DNA of 64,000 nucleotides, from assembly GCA_963971535.1 (NCBI GenBank), contig OZ020589.1, forward strand, positions 70,330,390 through 70,394,389, given 5' to 3'. Shown here one piece after another: positions 1 to 11,938 of this stretch. The stretch comes from Notolepis coatsorum (lineage: Eukaryota; Chordata; Actinopteri; Aulopiformes; Paralepididae). The notes under the pieces were generated by a model that searched no databases, was not told where the DNA came from, and saw only the letters and a program-made list of their open reading frames with translations. Within the stretch, counting starts at the first letter, position 1. Each line of letters starts with the position of its first letter. Position numbers and translations under genes: made by a program.

Positions 1-2244
1 TTTTCATTCAGATATTGATCAGCACCCCCTCTTATCGTGACCTTGCACCGGCAAGGCCATATACTTTCTTTAAGGGTATATGAAACTCATAAATCTAGAA
101 GTCGCTACAGAGAGAGGGGGGGGGGGGGGGGGGGGTGCGGACGCTTGACCAGGCTGTGAGCACTGAGGCAGGGTGGTGTAATTGGTCTTCTTGAGGTGGG
201 GATGGAGGCCTCCTTTCACACGTTATAACAAGGATTCCATTACATGTCGAAGCCAGGGAGAGAAGAGGAGAGGAGAAAAAGAGCGGAGAGGAATGAGAAG
301 AGAGGAGGGGAGAGGAAGAGGAGAGCTGGAGAGAGAAGGAGAGGAGGAGAGGAGGAGAAGAGGGGAGAGGAAGAGAGGAGAAGACTAGCAGGAAAATAGT
401 TTCTCAGAAGGATAGATAGCTGATAGTGGGCTTCAGTGAGGACCATCTCAACACTTCTCATTATAGCATCTATTAGCACTGTACATACTGTACCCACACC
501 AGTCAAATGCACTACACATATGAACGCACATAAAGCATGAGAAATAGAACAAGCAGATGTTTAACCTAGTGACTGAATAAATCACATTCATAAAATAGAA
601 TAGACTTAACTACTAATAAATAATGGTGTAATGTACTAAATCCCTTAAGCGTATTTCCCTCTTCTTAATTGCTCAGGCGCGTTTCATTTCTAGACCCAGC
701 GAGTGTAACCACTAGCCACGCTAACATATGGACATCATCAGCCGTTAATATGTTCCGCCGTGACACGTTGTTACTATTCCTATAACCCCAGCCACTGTGC
801 TGTATATACAGTGAAGGTAAATGTTATCATTAAGGCCATATTCTAATTCATATCCATGGCCCTGCAGCGGTCTGCACGGTAGGGCCTCGCCGGGGGGAGA
901 CGCATTATTTTATATAACGGATGGAATGTTCGTCTGTCAAACTTGAACACGCTCCCCAGAGATATAGCGAACATCCCTTTTTCTCCCCCTCTCTCTCCAC
1001 ATGTCATGACTTTTAGGTCCCAGACACATGTCAACATGCTGTGATGGATGAGGTTTGGCTTCAAATCCCTTTAAAGGACTTTGGCGTACTGGAGATCACT
1101 CGACGCGATAAGGACGAGGCCCCGTTTACAGAGACGATCATAATCGATGGCTCGTCTTTCTTTGGCCCGTGTGTTTATGCCACGATGTTTATGTGGCTAT
1201 ATCTGGGCAGATGGATGAGCGCGCCTCCAAAAGTCGGGGCTAATTGGTTTTGAAGTAGTCCGATCTGGACTGTGGAGGAAAGCCACTGTCTAGTTCCTCG
1301 ACCAGAGGGTTCCAAGAGGCAGGAACTCAACATCTCCCCAGCTGCTGCAGCTCAGTCCAGGACTGGGTCATGTTTCTGCTCAGGGCCACAAGTGTTTATA
1401 AGCAAACCAGAAAAGCATTACCAGTTAGGAAAGAAATTTACTTTTTCATGCACTGGTCATGGGGTTTAGAAAATTCCCAGCCACTTTCGCTATTTTACCA
1501 GCCACATTGATTTAGAAAAGTACCTCTAAAACCCCTAGCCGTATCCACATCAATTTCCAGGAATTGCAATGCAATCGGAGCTAATCAGGGACTGCGTTCT
1601 AACTGTTGTTCTCAGTGGAATGCAGCCCCTGAATGGTTCCTGTAGGTGATGCCGTGAAATACAGGCCAATGCTGGCAAAACAGTAACGTGGTCACCTGAA
1701 GCAACAAGCGTTAACGTTAGTAGAATAAACACAGCCATAAGTGCAGTTATAGCGGAAATAGACTCAATAACAACAATTAAACAACAAGAATATGAACTAC
1801 CGGACGTTTTCGCCGTTCTTCGGACTGGATTACTTTTCGCCGTTCTTGTTACTGGACTACTTTTGTTATACTGATTGGCTGAAGGAGTTTGTCTGTCAAG
1901 GCAAGTAGGCTACTGCCGCCCAATGAAATTGGTCTAGGCGGCTAGAAGTCCAGGCTCAGTTTGTATAGCAAATGAGTTCAACTACCAGGTTCTCAGCCAG
2001 TGGATTGTGGGTTTCAGAACCATTCTGACTAGCTTACAGAGCGAGAGAGAGAGCGAGAGCAAGAGACATACACACACACAAATAAACATTACATCAGAAC
2101 AATTATTGATTAGCTGTGTGTTTTCTTGTGCAGTGCTAATGTTATTTATCCAATAGGCTGCGACACATGTATTTGTTTTTTGGGTGCTTCGGTTAACCAG
2201 AATCTTTTCAATAGAATATAAAAATATTGATATGCCTTGAAATT
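1..2244. other. Intronic sequence, mostly unique
   Basis: I see no gene here. It holds a run of about 20 G at 116-135 and a purine-rich (GA/GGA) tract at about 250-390. The rest is mixed sequence without recognised repeats. On the gene model it lies in the intron that follows the exon at 20924-21090. Confidence 0.6.
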
Positions 2245-2253
2245 TCCATCCTA

Positions 2254-2700
2254 AGGCAGTCGGGTGGCGTAGCGGAGATTGTGCTCGTCACCAATGCAAG
2301 AGGCTGCAGTCTCGACTCCCGGAGTCAGCATTGCCCTGCGGCATGGGCCGGTCGTCATACTAACTCGTTTGGCTGAGTTAGGGGGAGGGAAGTCGTGGGT
2401 GGTAATCTGGCGTTGTGGACAGGTCAGGTCTGGGCGCCTGCTCAGCGAAAGGCAGGAAATGGTGAGGGCAGCGTGACCTCCCACGCGTTACGCTTCACCA
2501 ATGAGAGTCCTCGCTGCCAATGGCTGTCTCCACATGTGTCGGAGGAAGTATGTGGTGGACTTCAGGGTTCCCTTGTACCGACTAGTAGGAGGACCATGCA
2601 CACAACAACCAGGTAGGGGAGGGGGGGAATTGGCATAACGACTAAATTGGGATGGGGAGAAAAATAGAAAATCAGGCGGGGAAAAAGAGGATAAAAAAAA
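2254..2700 (+). mobile_element. tRNA-derived SINE (long family, subfamily 1)
   Basis: The head reads GCAGTCGGGTGGCGTAGCGG, and a degenerate B-box-like stretch (CTCGACTCCCGGAGTC) follows. The long body ends in a tail with AAATTGGGATGGGGAGAAAA and a poly-A run. A short direct repeat flanks it: TCCATCCTA at 2245 and TCCATCCTTA at 2701, read as the target-site duplication. The tail is shared with the SINEs at 5424, 13021, 24817, 49781 and 53105, but the body is a different subfamily. Such SINEs are Pol III units moved by LINE enzymes. Confidence 0.8.
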
Positions 2701-2710
2701 TCCATCCTTA

Positions 2711-3004
2711 GAGCCTGCCCCTGTTCCCTCACCAATTATCACACTGGATTTACTGTGAGCTCTAGAGGAAACAGACAAACAGTGAGACACTTCCAGCATC
2801 CTAATGTTTTAACCTCCGGTATAAGGGGACCACGTTGTCACATGCTAGGGTGCATTTTTGAGCCATGAAATCTAGGAACATGATTTCACCTAAACGTGGT
2901 ACTGTATAAACAGCCAGACATCACAACTCTCATGGTTAACGGTAGAGAATAGGCTGGTTTTCAACACGGTTACATTTTTCAGGAACACTGTCTTTTCGTC
3001 TCAA
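2711..3004. other. Intronic unique sequence
   Basis: About 290 bp without recognisable gene, repeat or signal. Confidence 0.5.
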
Positions 3005-3385
3005 CCTGTTTTCTTATACAAACAAATTGTCAGATGCAGTCAGGTTCATTCTTATTTTACTAGGTCAGCCGATGGACATCCAAAATCAAATGCTTTTTGT
3101 TTATCGTGCCATCAATCATTGGAATAACTGCCCACTGAACATAAGGAAATTGAATAGCAAAGTGTCTTTCAAATACCACCTGAAATATTCTGATGTTTAT
3201 AATGATGTCTACAATGTTTTACTGTTTTTAGATTATCATTGTTAATTAAGTGAATTGTGATTGTCATATGTATCTCATATGTTTTGTGTTTTGTGTTGTC
3301 TTTCTGTGTGGACCCCAGGAAGACTAGCTCGCCACTTAGGTGGCAGCTAATGGGGATCCTTTTAAACAATAAACAACAATCACAC
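3005..3385 (+). mobile_element. LINE 3' end (L2/CR1-like), 5'-truncated
   Basis: A reading frame around 3027-3245 gives FVYRAINHWNNCPLNIRK followed by SKVSFKYHLKY. This matches the W-N-x-L/P pattern at the C terminus of many fish L2/CR1-like reverse transcriptase polyproteins. After it comes a 3' UTR-like stretch containing GACTAGCTCGCCACTTAGG, GGTGGCAGCTAATGGGGATC and an AATAAA-bearing end. It is a short dead fragment. The exact clade is uncertain. Confidence 0.65.
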
Positions 3386-4662
3386 ATCACCAGAATGGAG
3401 AATGGTAAAGTAGATCAATTTCAGTAGACCAGTAGACCAGCTTTAGCCAACATTTACCAGCAATTGACTGGTGGTTGGTATTAATTTCCAGACGTGTATG
3501 ATACAGGTCTTTTGACTGCATAAACTAATCTTCTAGATTATTTACATGGTTAACTAATCAATAAATAAACTATTAAGGGGAACTGCTATAAATGCCAGCC
3601 TGATTGAAAATCCTGCATAGAATTAGTTCTTACCATCTTTTACTTTGCTACTATGTCTATACTACTGTTTACTATGCTACTATCTACTATGTACCATGCT
3701 AATATGTCTATACTACTATGCACTCAGAGTGTAGCACTCAAGTTCGACATTACTAGACGAACAACACCACCTACCCTTAGCTGCCAGGTGTGTACCCCTC
3801 CTGCTGACTTGTACACTTTGGATAATGGAAAATAAAAACTAAAATGTTCCATGGAATATCACAAGTATAATGCACTAGTTTGAGGTTGAACGATGAAACA
3901 CAGTAAACACTGGGCCTGCGATTATTTATTTCCCCAAATGCAACAATGAGGATCTGAAGGTCAGATGAGACTGTCAGGGGGGCCCGCCGAGATTCACATC
4001 CCCGCAAACAAGCACTCGAGATGCGCTCTGAGCCTTATACACAACCACAGGGCGATCACTCATCCATGAAGCTTGCGGTACACAGTACACCACTAGAGGA
4101 AAGGCTGTGGGCGGAAACATATCCTCCTCGTCTTCTCTTTCTCTCCCGACTCAAGTTACCAATCTTCATCCCCCCTCCTGTTCTTCCCATCGTCTCTCCA
4201 TCCCTGTGTCTCTCTCTCTCTCTCTCTCGGTCTTCCTGTATCTCCCGTGCGGTGGCTTTCAGACAGGCAGCAGGTACTCTAAACAGTCATGTTCTTATGT
4301 TTCTCATGGTTATAATCTCCGCTGACGCGCTCCCGAGCCGCTGGTTTCCTTTTTCAGCCGTGCTTACACAGTATCAACACAGCTGTTATGTACACATGTC
4401 TATAAAACACACACGTAAAAAGCTACTTGGGAGACGCTGTCCAGGCCGACGCCTGCCAGCGCATGGGTCGCAGACAGTATTATGTGCGCTGCTGTATTTG
4501 TGATAGAAGTCAGGTGTGAAATGCATAGCGGTAGAGATGGTTCAATCTAAGCTGTTGGATAATATTGAGTCACATCCACGAGCATACTATTCATTTGTCT
4601 CCAAGCTTAAAAATACCTCAGGTGTACGTTTTTGTGGAATGTGTTCTCAGAATTCAATTTTA
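3386..4662. other. Intronic sequence, mostly unique
   Basis: No gene is recognised. Only a short TCTC tract near 4209-4228 stands out. Open frames across 4021-4503 have no recognisable domain and are read as chance. Confidence 0.5.
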
Positions 4663-4892
4663 GGGGGCGCCCGAGTGGCGCACCGCATACAGCACTACGG
4701 TGCAACACGGCCGACCCGGGTTCGACTCCCGGACCCGGTGATCTTTGCCAAATGTCTTCCCCGGTCCATCTCCCATTCCTCCTCTCTCTCTCTCTCTCTT
4801 TCTCTCTATCTCTCTCTACCGGACTGCCCGGTAGCAAAAATCAATAAAAACCTACAAAAACATAACTTGTCCGAAAGGACAAGTAACATTTA
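4663..4892 (+). mobile_element. tRNA-derived SINE (short family)
   Basis: The 5' end GGGGGCGCCCGAGTGGCGCA gives an A-box-like GAGTGGCGCACC. A canonical B box GGTTCGACTCCC follows about 50 bp on. The body has ATGTCTTCCCC, a TCTC-rich stretch, ACCGGACTGCCCGGTAG and an A-rich tail. Imperfect flanking repeats (AGAATTCAATTT at about 4650 and AGAATTCTATTT at 4893) look like the target-site duplication. The units at 12612 and 12810 are of the same family. Confidence 0.8.
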
Positions 4893-4964
4893 AGAATTCT
4901 ATTTCTATAGACAGCCTTTGTGGAATTGTATTGCCAGGGAATAGCTTGGACCACAGTTACATTT

Positions 4965-5135
4965 TAGGATTAGAATCCCTTTATTTGTCAAGTACATTTT
5001 TACATATACTGTACCAGGAATGCGTCCTCTGCACGTAACCCATCCTAGCTGTTTTAGGAGCAGTGGGCAGCCACAGCGGCTCCAACTCCAAGTTCTAATG
5101 CCAGTGCCTTGCTCAAGGGCAATGGTAGGAGTATC
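4965..5135. mobile_element. Fragment of an abundant fish interspersed repeat
   Basis: The stretch with AACCCATCCTAGCTGTTTTA, GGAGCAGTGGGCAGCCA and CAGTGCCTTGCTCAAGGGCA matches, from memory, a very common teleost retroposon 3' region. Its parent family was not established. Confidence 0.45.
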
Positions 5136-5281
5136 ATGTCCACCTTTTTAATGGTTCATTCAAATGTTGATTTCCTGTTACAGTATTTTCTAATAACAAC
5201 GGACAGGAAATCAAATGAGAGTCCGCTTAGAACGCTAATGTTGTTGAAACCATCAATAGCTTTCGATGGCCAGTAGTCCAC

Positions 5282-5407
5282 CACCCTAGTGGAGTCTGTA
5301 CTAAATATGAACAGCCCTGGTGATGTCCACACTAGATATGAACAGTCCTAGTGGTGTCCGTACTAGATATGAACAGTCCTAGTGGTGTCTGTCCGAGATA
5401 TGAACAG
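5282..5407. repeat. Small minisatellite, 31-bp unit
   Basis: Four to five diverged copies of a unit like GTCCGTACTAGATATGAACA followed by GTCCTAGTGGT. Confidence 0.85.
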
Positions 5408-5423
5408 AGCAGAGGTAGAGGAT

Positions 5424-5913
5424 AGATAGAATAGATAGAATTTTTTATCCACTTTTTCTCCCATTTTCAATTTTTCTCCCATCCCAATTTCATATCATCC
5501 AATTCAACCCTCCCCTGTCTTTGAACGCTGTTTCTTGCCTCCCACAAGCCGGCTGCAATGTGGACTAAGTCATACATAGCACGAGTCCCCTCCGATACTC
5601 GAGGTAACAGCAGTCGCATCTTTCCACCTGCGCGGCGCGATCTTTCAGCGTCAGGGGTCTGCGCTTTGGAGGGGCGCCGCCCCCATCGCTTCCTGATTCT
5701 ACTGCGCAGGCGCACCAACCGACCTGTAGGAGTCGCTGTCCACAGCGCCCGATCCCCACCCATCAGTTTCCCGCCCCCTAATACTGCCAATGTGTATTAG
5801 TACGGACGACCAGCTAAACTGAAAGCAATGTGGAGCACTGGGCTCGAACAGGCGAACCCAGCGTCTCCAGTATTCATGGTGAGCGCCTTGCCCACTGCAC
5901 CACGTAGCCGCCC
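5424..5913 (-). mobile_element. tRNA-derived SINE (long family, subfamily 2), full length
   Basis: Read on the minus strand it begins GGGCGGCTACGTGGTGCAGT near 5913 and ends in GGGATGGGAGAAAAATTGAA and an A-rich tail near 5430. It is closely similar along its whole length to the copies at 13021 and 24817, including the block with GCGCCTGCGCAGTAGAATCA. Open frames here are shadows of the SINE. Confidence 0.9.
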
Positions 5914-6640
5914 ATACTTCTTTATTTCTAATGTTATGCTACTTGCTGCAGTTCCAAAGGGGATAGAACACAAACACAGCAGTATTTCCTGGAGGAAAAG
6001 CCATAGTATTTTCTGTAGTCTAACTAATATGCATTGTCAACATAAAACCTACATTAAAAATAGTGGTTTGATAAATGACTCCACTATCAGCCAAGACAAG
6101 ACAATAACACAATAGAACAATACCGTTATTTTGTACAGTAGATGGAATTCCATCCACATACATCTACTGTGGGGCAACTTGGATAAAGGGAACAACCCTT
6201 TTCTGCCACTTGCTTTACCTTCATGGTGTGTGTATGTGTGTGTACGGGTGTGTGTGAGGGGATGACATACTACCAGATAAAATAGTAATGCTAATATCCA
6301 TAGTTTGTCCATTACAGGTCAGCTAACTGTCCGGCCCAACAGTTACAAAGCTGTTCCTTCTCCATCTCGCGGGGCGGATCAATACGGGGGCATACTGTTT
6401 CAATTTTGCAGGCATTGATTTTCTCTACAACACCCCGACCCCGGAGCATCCGTCTTTCTGAAGGAAGGAAGATTTGATTTACTGAAGAAAAATTGGAGTG
6501 CGCATCACAAAGATCTGTTGCCAGGGCGGAGCGTGACACGCAGAAAGATGGATGTCCCTCGCCTGGCATGCCTCTGGCCTAAGGGCTTCCATTAGAAGAC
6601 ACTGCAGAGACCGAAAATGAGCTGCTTAGAGAGAGAGGGA
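5914..6640. other. Intronic sequence, mostly unique
   Basis: Nothing gene-like. A short TG-rich stretch lies at about 6224-6258. Confidence 0.5.
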
Positions 6641-6646
6641 GAGGGG

Positions 6647-6648
<2 letters not shown>

Positions 6649-6726
<78 letters not shown>

Positions 6727-7160
6727 GAGGGAGAGAGAGAGGAGAGGAGGGAGAGAGGCAGAGAAAAAGAGACGGAGAGAGCAGGGGAAAGAGAGGAGGG
6801 GGGAGAGATGGAGAGAGGGAGAGAAAAAGAGAAAAGAGAGACAGATAGAGAACAGGGGGAGAGAGAGAGAGAGGAGGGGGAGAGGGAGAGCTATAGATGG
6901 AGAGGAGGGAGAGGAGATGAGGAGGGAGAGGGAGCGAGCGAGAGAAAGAGGGGATGGGGAGATAGAGAGGAAGGAGAGGAAGAGGAGGGGGAGAGAGAGG
7001 AGAGGGAGGGGGATAAAGAGATGAGGGAGAGTTGGAGGATGGAGAGAGAGATGGAGGAGAGAGGGGAGGAGTGGTGGAGGACAGCGACTGAGGAGAGAAA
7101 GAGATGGAGGAAAAGAGACAGGAGGAGAGAGAGGGAGGGAGTGGAAGAGAAACCTTATAG
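6649..7160. repeat. (GA)n microsatellite and purine-only tract
   Basis: A pure GA run (6649-6722) continues into about 430 bp of almost exclusively purine sequence on the + strand. Long polypurine tracts can form triplex DNA. The open frames in it are artefacts of composition. Confidence 0.95.
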
Positions 7161-7202
7161 TAGGAAGTAAATATAGCGTAGAAAAGGAATCCATAGAACT
7201 AA

Positions 7203-8160
7203 TAGGAAATTTAGATTGATTGATTGAAAATTTTATTAACAGATTGCAGAATGGGTACAATACAGTACAGCTCAATACACACAATAATTTGTTAAGGGGA
7301 TACAGACTAGAGAAAGACTTTCGTCTTGTTTACATCAGGGTCCCCCATTTTCAATTCATCATAACATTATATGACATACGGTACATGACATACAGATAGA
7401 CAGTACTGCTACATCTATACATTTATGACATACCAGATTTAGAAATACAGTACCGTTTGTGATAAAAAAAAAGTGTCTAAAAAAGAGAGTATATACATCT
7501 GACGAAGAAACTGTACATTGGAGGAGGTTGGGTAGGTGGGTTGGAGGGGGGGGTTGGGTAGGCAGGGTGGGGGCGGGGGGTAACTGTACATTGGATTATC
7601 GATGAAACCTTACTTGGTCCCAAGAAGAGGGTCTTGTGTATTATTGGGTTAGGACATTTACTGTACATTGGAGGGGGTTGGGTTAGGACATTTACAGGGG
7701 CCAGTTTCAAATTGCAGTCTCCCGTAGGTGCTCCGAGAGTGGTTTTGAAAGTGGGTAGTGATTCACATTCCTTTACAGCTGTGGGTAGGGCGTTCCACAT
7801 TGATGTGGCATTATTGCGAAACGTGTTTAGTCCCTTGTTTGAGCCGAATATAGGTTTAACATGATTTATGGAGCTCCCTCTGGTGTCGTGGTATTCACTG
7901 ACCTTTGGGAAGTATTTTAACATGTACATGGGTACCTTAGTCGTGTAGTGTATCTTGTAGACCAGGCCCATTGCAAGTTGCTGTACTCTGTTGTCTACTC
8001 TAAGCCATCCTAGGTTGTCAAAGTGGGCAGGGGTGAGGTGGGTTCTAGGAGTAAGGTCAAGCAGTAGTCTGACCAGTTTGTTTTGTGATGTTTGTAATTT
8101 AGTTTTTAGCGCCTTTGAGGCGTGAGAACGTAGAACGGGAATAAATAGAACTGATGAGTA
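7203..8160 (-). mobile_element. LINE 3' portion, 5'-truncated (L2-like)
   Basis: On the minus strand, sequence around 8110-7975 reads like LQTSQNKLVRLLLDLTPRTH and LGWLRVDNRVQQLAMGLVYK. The frame 7971-7477 continues with KYFPKVSEYHDTRGSSINH and SMWNALPTAVKECESLPTF. This is the C-terminal reverse transcriptase region of an L2/CR1-type LINE. The 3' UTR contains TGTACATTGGAGG-type repeats and ends in AATAAAATTTTCAATCAATC near 7203, a CAAT-repeat tail typical of L2. The copy at about 48440-48870 has the same 3' end. Confidence 0.85.
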
Positions 8161-8614
8161 AAAAGAACAGTTGTAAGTGTAAGAAGGGAGTATGACTAAA
8201 CCTAACCAACCAATTCACCACATCTTCACATTTACCAAAACCGTCTAAACATTGCCATCTAATGATATTAATAATGTGTTTCACTTCAGTGAATAGACAC
8301 TTTTATTTGACGTCATTAGGACATTTCCTAATGACGCATGCTATTGGGGGTGGGACTTCACACTGTGGGAGGGACTTCATTTGAACACTAACCCAAAAAA
8401 AACAGTAAAATGGGAGAGTGATGTCAACATTAGCCTTCACTCCCATTGTTTACGACCAATAGGAAAGACGTTTTGCCTGATTGGAGGTAGGAAGAGGAAT
8501 ATTTCACACATGATTGTATTTTATCTGATTCCCATGGGGAAACAAGTGTTTGCAACTTACCAGGAATACATACGAAGGAATACATGCATTGGTACAGTGG
8601 AAGTATGTGAGGTA
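8161..8614. other. Intronic unique sequence
   Basis: No recognised gene or repeat in about 450 bp. Confidence 0.5.
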
Positions 8615-8622
8615 ACCTGATG

Positions 8623-10074
8623 TAGGGCTGTACCGAATGTCATTTTTTAACATTCGGAGCTTCGATTGAAGTACCGGTATTCGAACGAAGCTTCGAATGT
8701 CTTTTTTTTTTTTTTTTTTTTTATCTTTAAATTTTTTTTTTTTAAATTAACTAAATCCTCAATTTGAATAAAGTGATTAATCTGATTAAATGAGTCTTTT
8801 TCTTTTATTAAATCAACTTTCTTTAACACATTGACGACCACGGCTTGCAGTGTAATATATGGCTGGAGGACAACGCTTTGTCAACAAACCGATGTACTTT
8901 CTAACAGCTATATATATACTTTATAGTATTGCTATCTGTCCATTCTCATTGTCACTTGAGTGCATAAACCGTGCCTTCATAATGGCTTAAAGAAAATAAA
9001 AATCCATCGGTTGGTTGTCATTTTATAGCGCCGTGAATATAAGGTTTATCGCAGTTTTCGCCTAGTCTTTTTTCTGGGGAGCTAGATAATAGGCTAAAGG
9101 CTAGTCACGTTATATCAAACGCCATTTCTGCTGTATATATACGAATGAAATAAAACAAACTGCGTAGCATCCGGACTATTACAGAGCATCTATGGATGAA
9201 ATGGGGGCGGCGGGGGACGCCGATTACTATTATTGATTAGCAATACAGTGTGCGTTCAAGTAGCCATTTTCACTGATCGATCACGTTGCGTTTTAAAACA
9301 ATGTCCAATTCAGCTGTAATTTGGGGGAATAGTATCCTACCGTCAGCCCATGTGATCGCCGGCAGCATTTCGTCATTAGTCATCGGAATCTGGTAAATCG
9401 ATATGTCCATTGGTTGATCATAAATCCCATTATTCCAGGCTGAAATCTGCGTTCGGTAACGGGATCAAAGATGGAGTATGTTCGGCTGGTATCGAGGCTC
9501 ATATGAAACGCCCACAGACTGTAAAAAAACTTTTTTTTTCAATCGCCCTCAATGATACTGCAGTGGAGCGATGGCGCCCCTAAACGGATCTGGCCGGTAT
9601 TGCATGTATCGAAAATCAAATATGCGGGTAGGTCCCGCAAGTCGATCGGGGACGTTAATAGCGTTATTAATATGGAATAAAACAATAACAACTTGCCACG
9701 AGTTAACTCGTGGCTCTGGTCCACAACGCATGGCACCGAAACACGAGTTAACTCGTGGCTGGTCCCTATAGTGTTAACTCATCAGTTTCGTTAACATAAA
9801 TAATCCAATAAGGGCACCGTTGGTATGAAAGTGATGGTGACGACTTATAATATATAATATTATAATATAATAATATTATAATATTAGTGTAGCCTAATCT
9901 TTAACTGCAACTGTGAGGAAACCCCCCATTGGTTTAAACAGATTGAATAGACACAACAACTAAAAGATTTAAAAAAATTAAAATAAATGATTAAAAATAA
10001 AAAATTCGAATGTTGATTTAGAATTCGAATGTCAACATTATGATCGAAGCTTCGAAGCATTCGGTACAGCCCTA
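8623..10074. mobile_element. Non-autonomous hAT element with a TTAA element inside
   Basis: The ends are TAGGGCTGTACCGAATG at 8623 and CATTCGGTACAGCCCTA ending at 10074, perfect inverse complements. An 8-bp direct repeat ACCTGATG flanks both sides (8615-8622 and 10075-10082), the target duplication expected of hAT. Removing the inner element at 8823-9777 leaves roughly 500 bp, AT-rich, with repeated GAAGCTTCGAA/TTCGAATG subterminal motifs and an AT palindrome near 9845-9885. No transposase frame was seen. Confidence 0.93.
8823..9777 (-). mobile_element. piggyBac-like non-autonomous element 1 (955 bp)
   Basis: It is bounded by TTAA (8823-8826 and 9774-9777), with ends TTAACACATTGACGACCACG and, on the other strand, TTAACACTATAGGGACCAGC. 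Two copies of a palindromic motif CACGAGTTAACTCGTG sit 45 bp apart next to the right end. Size and architecture match the elements at 45957 and 62463, which lie in the opposite orientation. The family is inferred from the TTAA target. It has no transposase and is inserted in the hAT element at 8623-10074. Confidence 0.8.
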
Positions 10075-10082
10075 ACCTGATG

Positions 10083-10296
10083 CAAACGTAATTTTATTCA
10101 ACTTCATGGACAACATTATCGTCGTCATCAACAACAACACACCTCCACTGTTTCCTCCCTGCACACCTCCCTTGTCTTGTGTTCTCAGGTTACCGTTCTC
10201 TCTCATCCTCAACCCATCTCCCTGCACCCAATGTGAATTTCCATGGTACATTAGTCAGCCTATTAGAATGCAATAAAGCCAAGGTATGAAGCAGCC

Positions 10297-10299
<3 letters not shown>
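10083..10299. other. Intronic unique sequence
   Basis: No feature recognised. Confidence 0.5.
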
Positions 10300-10367
<68 letters not shown>

Positions 10368-10431
10368 AGAGAGCGAGCCAGAGAGCGAGCCAGAGAGCGA
10401 GAGAGCGAGCCAGAGAGCGAGAGAGCGAGAG

Positions 10432-10467
<36 letters not shown>
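10300..10467. repeat. (GA)n with (GAGAGCGAGCCA)n core
   Basis: Pure GA tracts at both ends flank a compound GAGCGAGCCAGA-type repeat. Confidence 0.95.
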
Positions 10468-10469
<2 letters not shown>

Positions 10470-11449
10470 AGCATGTCCCACGAGACCGAGTGAGTTGGCG
10501 TTCTCCATCATCTTCTCCTCCTCCCCTCTCTGCCCAGCTCCACCTGCCGCCCCTCCCCCCGCCCCAGTGTCATAGACATGAAAGATGACGAGTCTCCTGA
10601 CCCAAATAACCAACCGTAGATGGCTCTTAGGACCCCAGCTCAAAGAAGAAGGAGGGAGTGAGTAAGCGAGTGGGGGGAGGGGGGGGTTGAATGAGGAGAG
10701 GGAAGAAAATGACATGTGCCAGTCGCTTCATTCGTGGCTACATCGTTCGCTAGTCATTTAGTCTGGATGTATTCCGAGGGTCTTTCCCCCTCGTAACCAG
10801 ACAGCTGGCTGACATGTCATACACCTGAGTCTCAAGGCACTGACAACAATATATGGATGAACAAGGTACTAGCCTCTCGTCTACCTCCCTGTCTGTCTGT
10901 CCCTCCTGGCTGTCCGTCCCTCGGCGGCTCAAAGAACCACATGACAGACAAGGGTAGAGGAACAAGGCATGCTTTCCTTTTGTCTGGATGGAGTGGAAGG
11001 AATTAGTTCTATGGGCCCCCCCCCCCATCTCTCACCCTCTCCCCCGGACGCTCTGTTAATATGAAGGAAGGTAGAGACTAGAGGGGAAAGAATAGGGAGG
11101 AGAAAAGAGAGGGATAGGATAAGGAAAGAGAGCAGAAATTGACAGGAAGAGAGGGAGAAAGGGAGAGAAAGAAAGGGGGAAGCAGAGAGAAAGAAAAAAA
11201 TAAAGAGAGAGAGAGCGAGAGAGAGAGAAAATCACCTAACACCTGTTCTCTCCAGAGGCCGGGCCCGGCTGTAAGCTGGATATTAAGACACAAATTGCAT
11301 TCAGGCAGGTCACCTCGTGTCAGAAGACATTACATGCCTGGCGTGAGGAAACAACAATTCCCTTCTAGCTCTGTGAGAAAATAATATTTTCATTTTCCAG
11401 CCTTTATTGAATGGAAACTTGGGGGAATAACGTCTTCAGTGAGTGTTTG

Positions 11450-11452
<3 letters not shown>
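10468..11452. other. Intronic sequence with purine-rich patch
   Basis: Mostly unique sequence. A GA/GGA-rich patch lies at about 11070-11230 and a short C run near 11017. No gene was recognised. Confidence 0.5.
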
Positions 11453-11453
<1 letters not shown>

Positions 11454-11481
<28 letters not shown>

Positions 11482-11602
11482 GGGGGGGGGGGTACATTCT
11501 GATAACAAAAGCTCCTAATTATCATCACTACTGCCTGTTTGCCCTTGTGTGCGTGTGTTATTTTCCTCCTCTTCCTGTTGTCAAGGATGTTGCAATACTA
11601 CA

Positions 11603-11670
<68 letters not shown>
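11454..11670. repeat. Two TG microsatellites with G and TA runs
   Basis: TG at 11454-11480 is followed by 12 G. A second TG run (11607-11646) passes straight into a TA run (11647-11670). Confidence 0.95.
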
Positions 11671-11760
11671 GGTATGTGACTGTGTGTGTGTACATGTGTA
11701 GTGTGCTGTATAGAATGCTGCCATGACTGAGAATACCTTATCATATCGGTATGCAAGCTA

Positions 11761-11938
11761 AGCTTTAATGTGAGCTAGTGTCTATATGTGAGCTAATATG
11801 TGAGTTAGTGTATCTATATGTGAGTTAGTGTATCTATATGTGAGCTAGTGTATCTATATGTGAGCTAGTGTATCTATATGTGAGCTAGTGTATCTATATG
11901 TATGATAGTGCATCTACACATGAGCTAGTGTATCTATA
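11761..11938. repeat. Minisatellite A, block 1 (20-bp GTGAGCTAGTGTATCTATAT)
   Basis: Tandem copies of GTGAGCTAGTGTATCTATAT. The block opens with AGCTTTAATGTGAGCTAGTG, which recurs at 13725 as the start of block 3. Confidence 0.95.

Noticed and set aside
6592-7284. Long serine/leucine or arginine/glutamate open frames over GA tracts (also near 10190-10715, 25774-26370, 40962-41261, 55386-55658)
   Set aside because: Dinucleotide repeats lack stops in several frames on both strands, so these frames carry no coding evidence.
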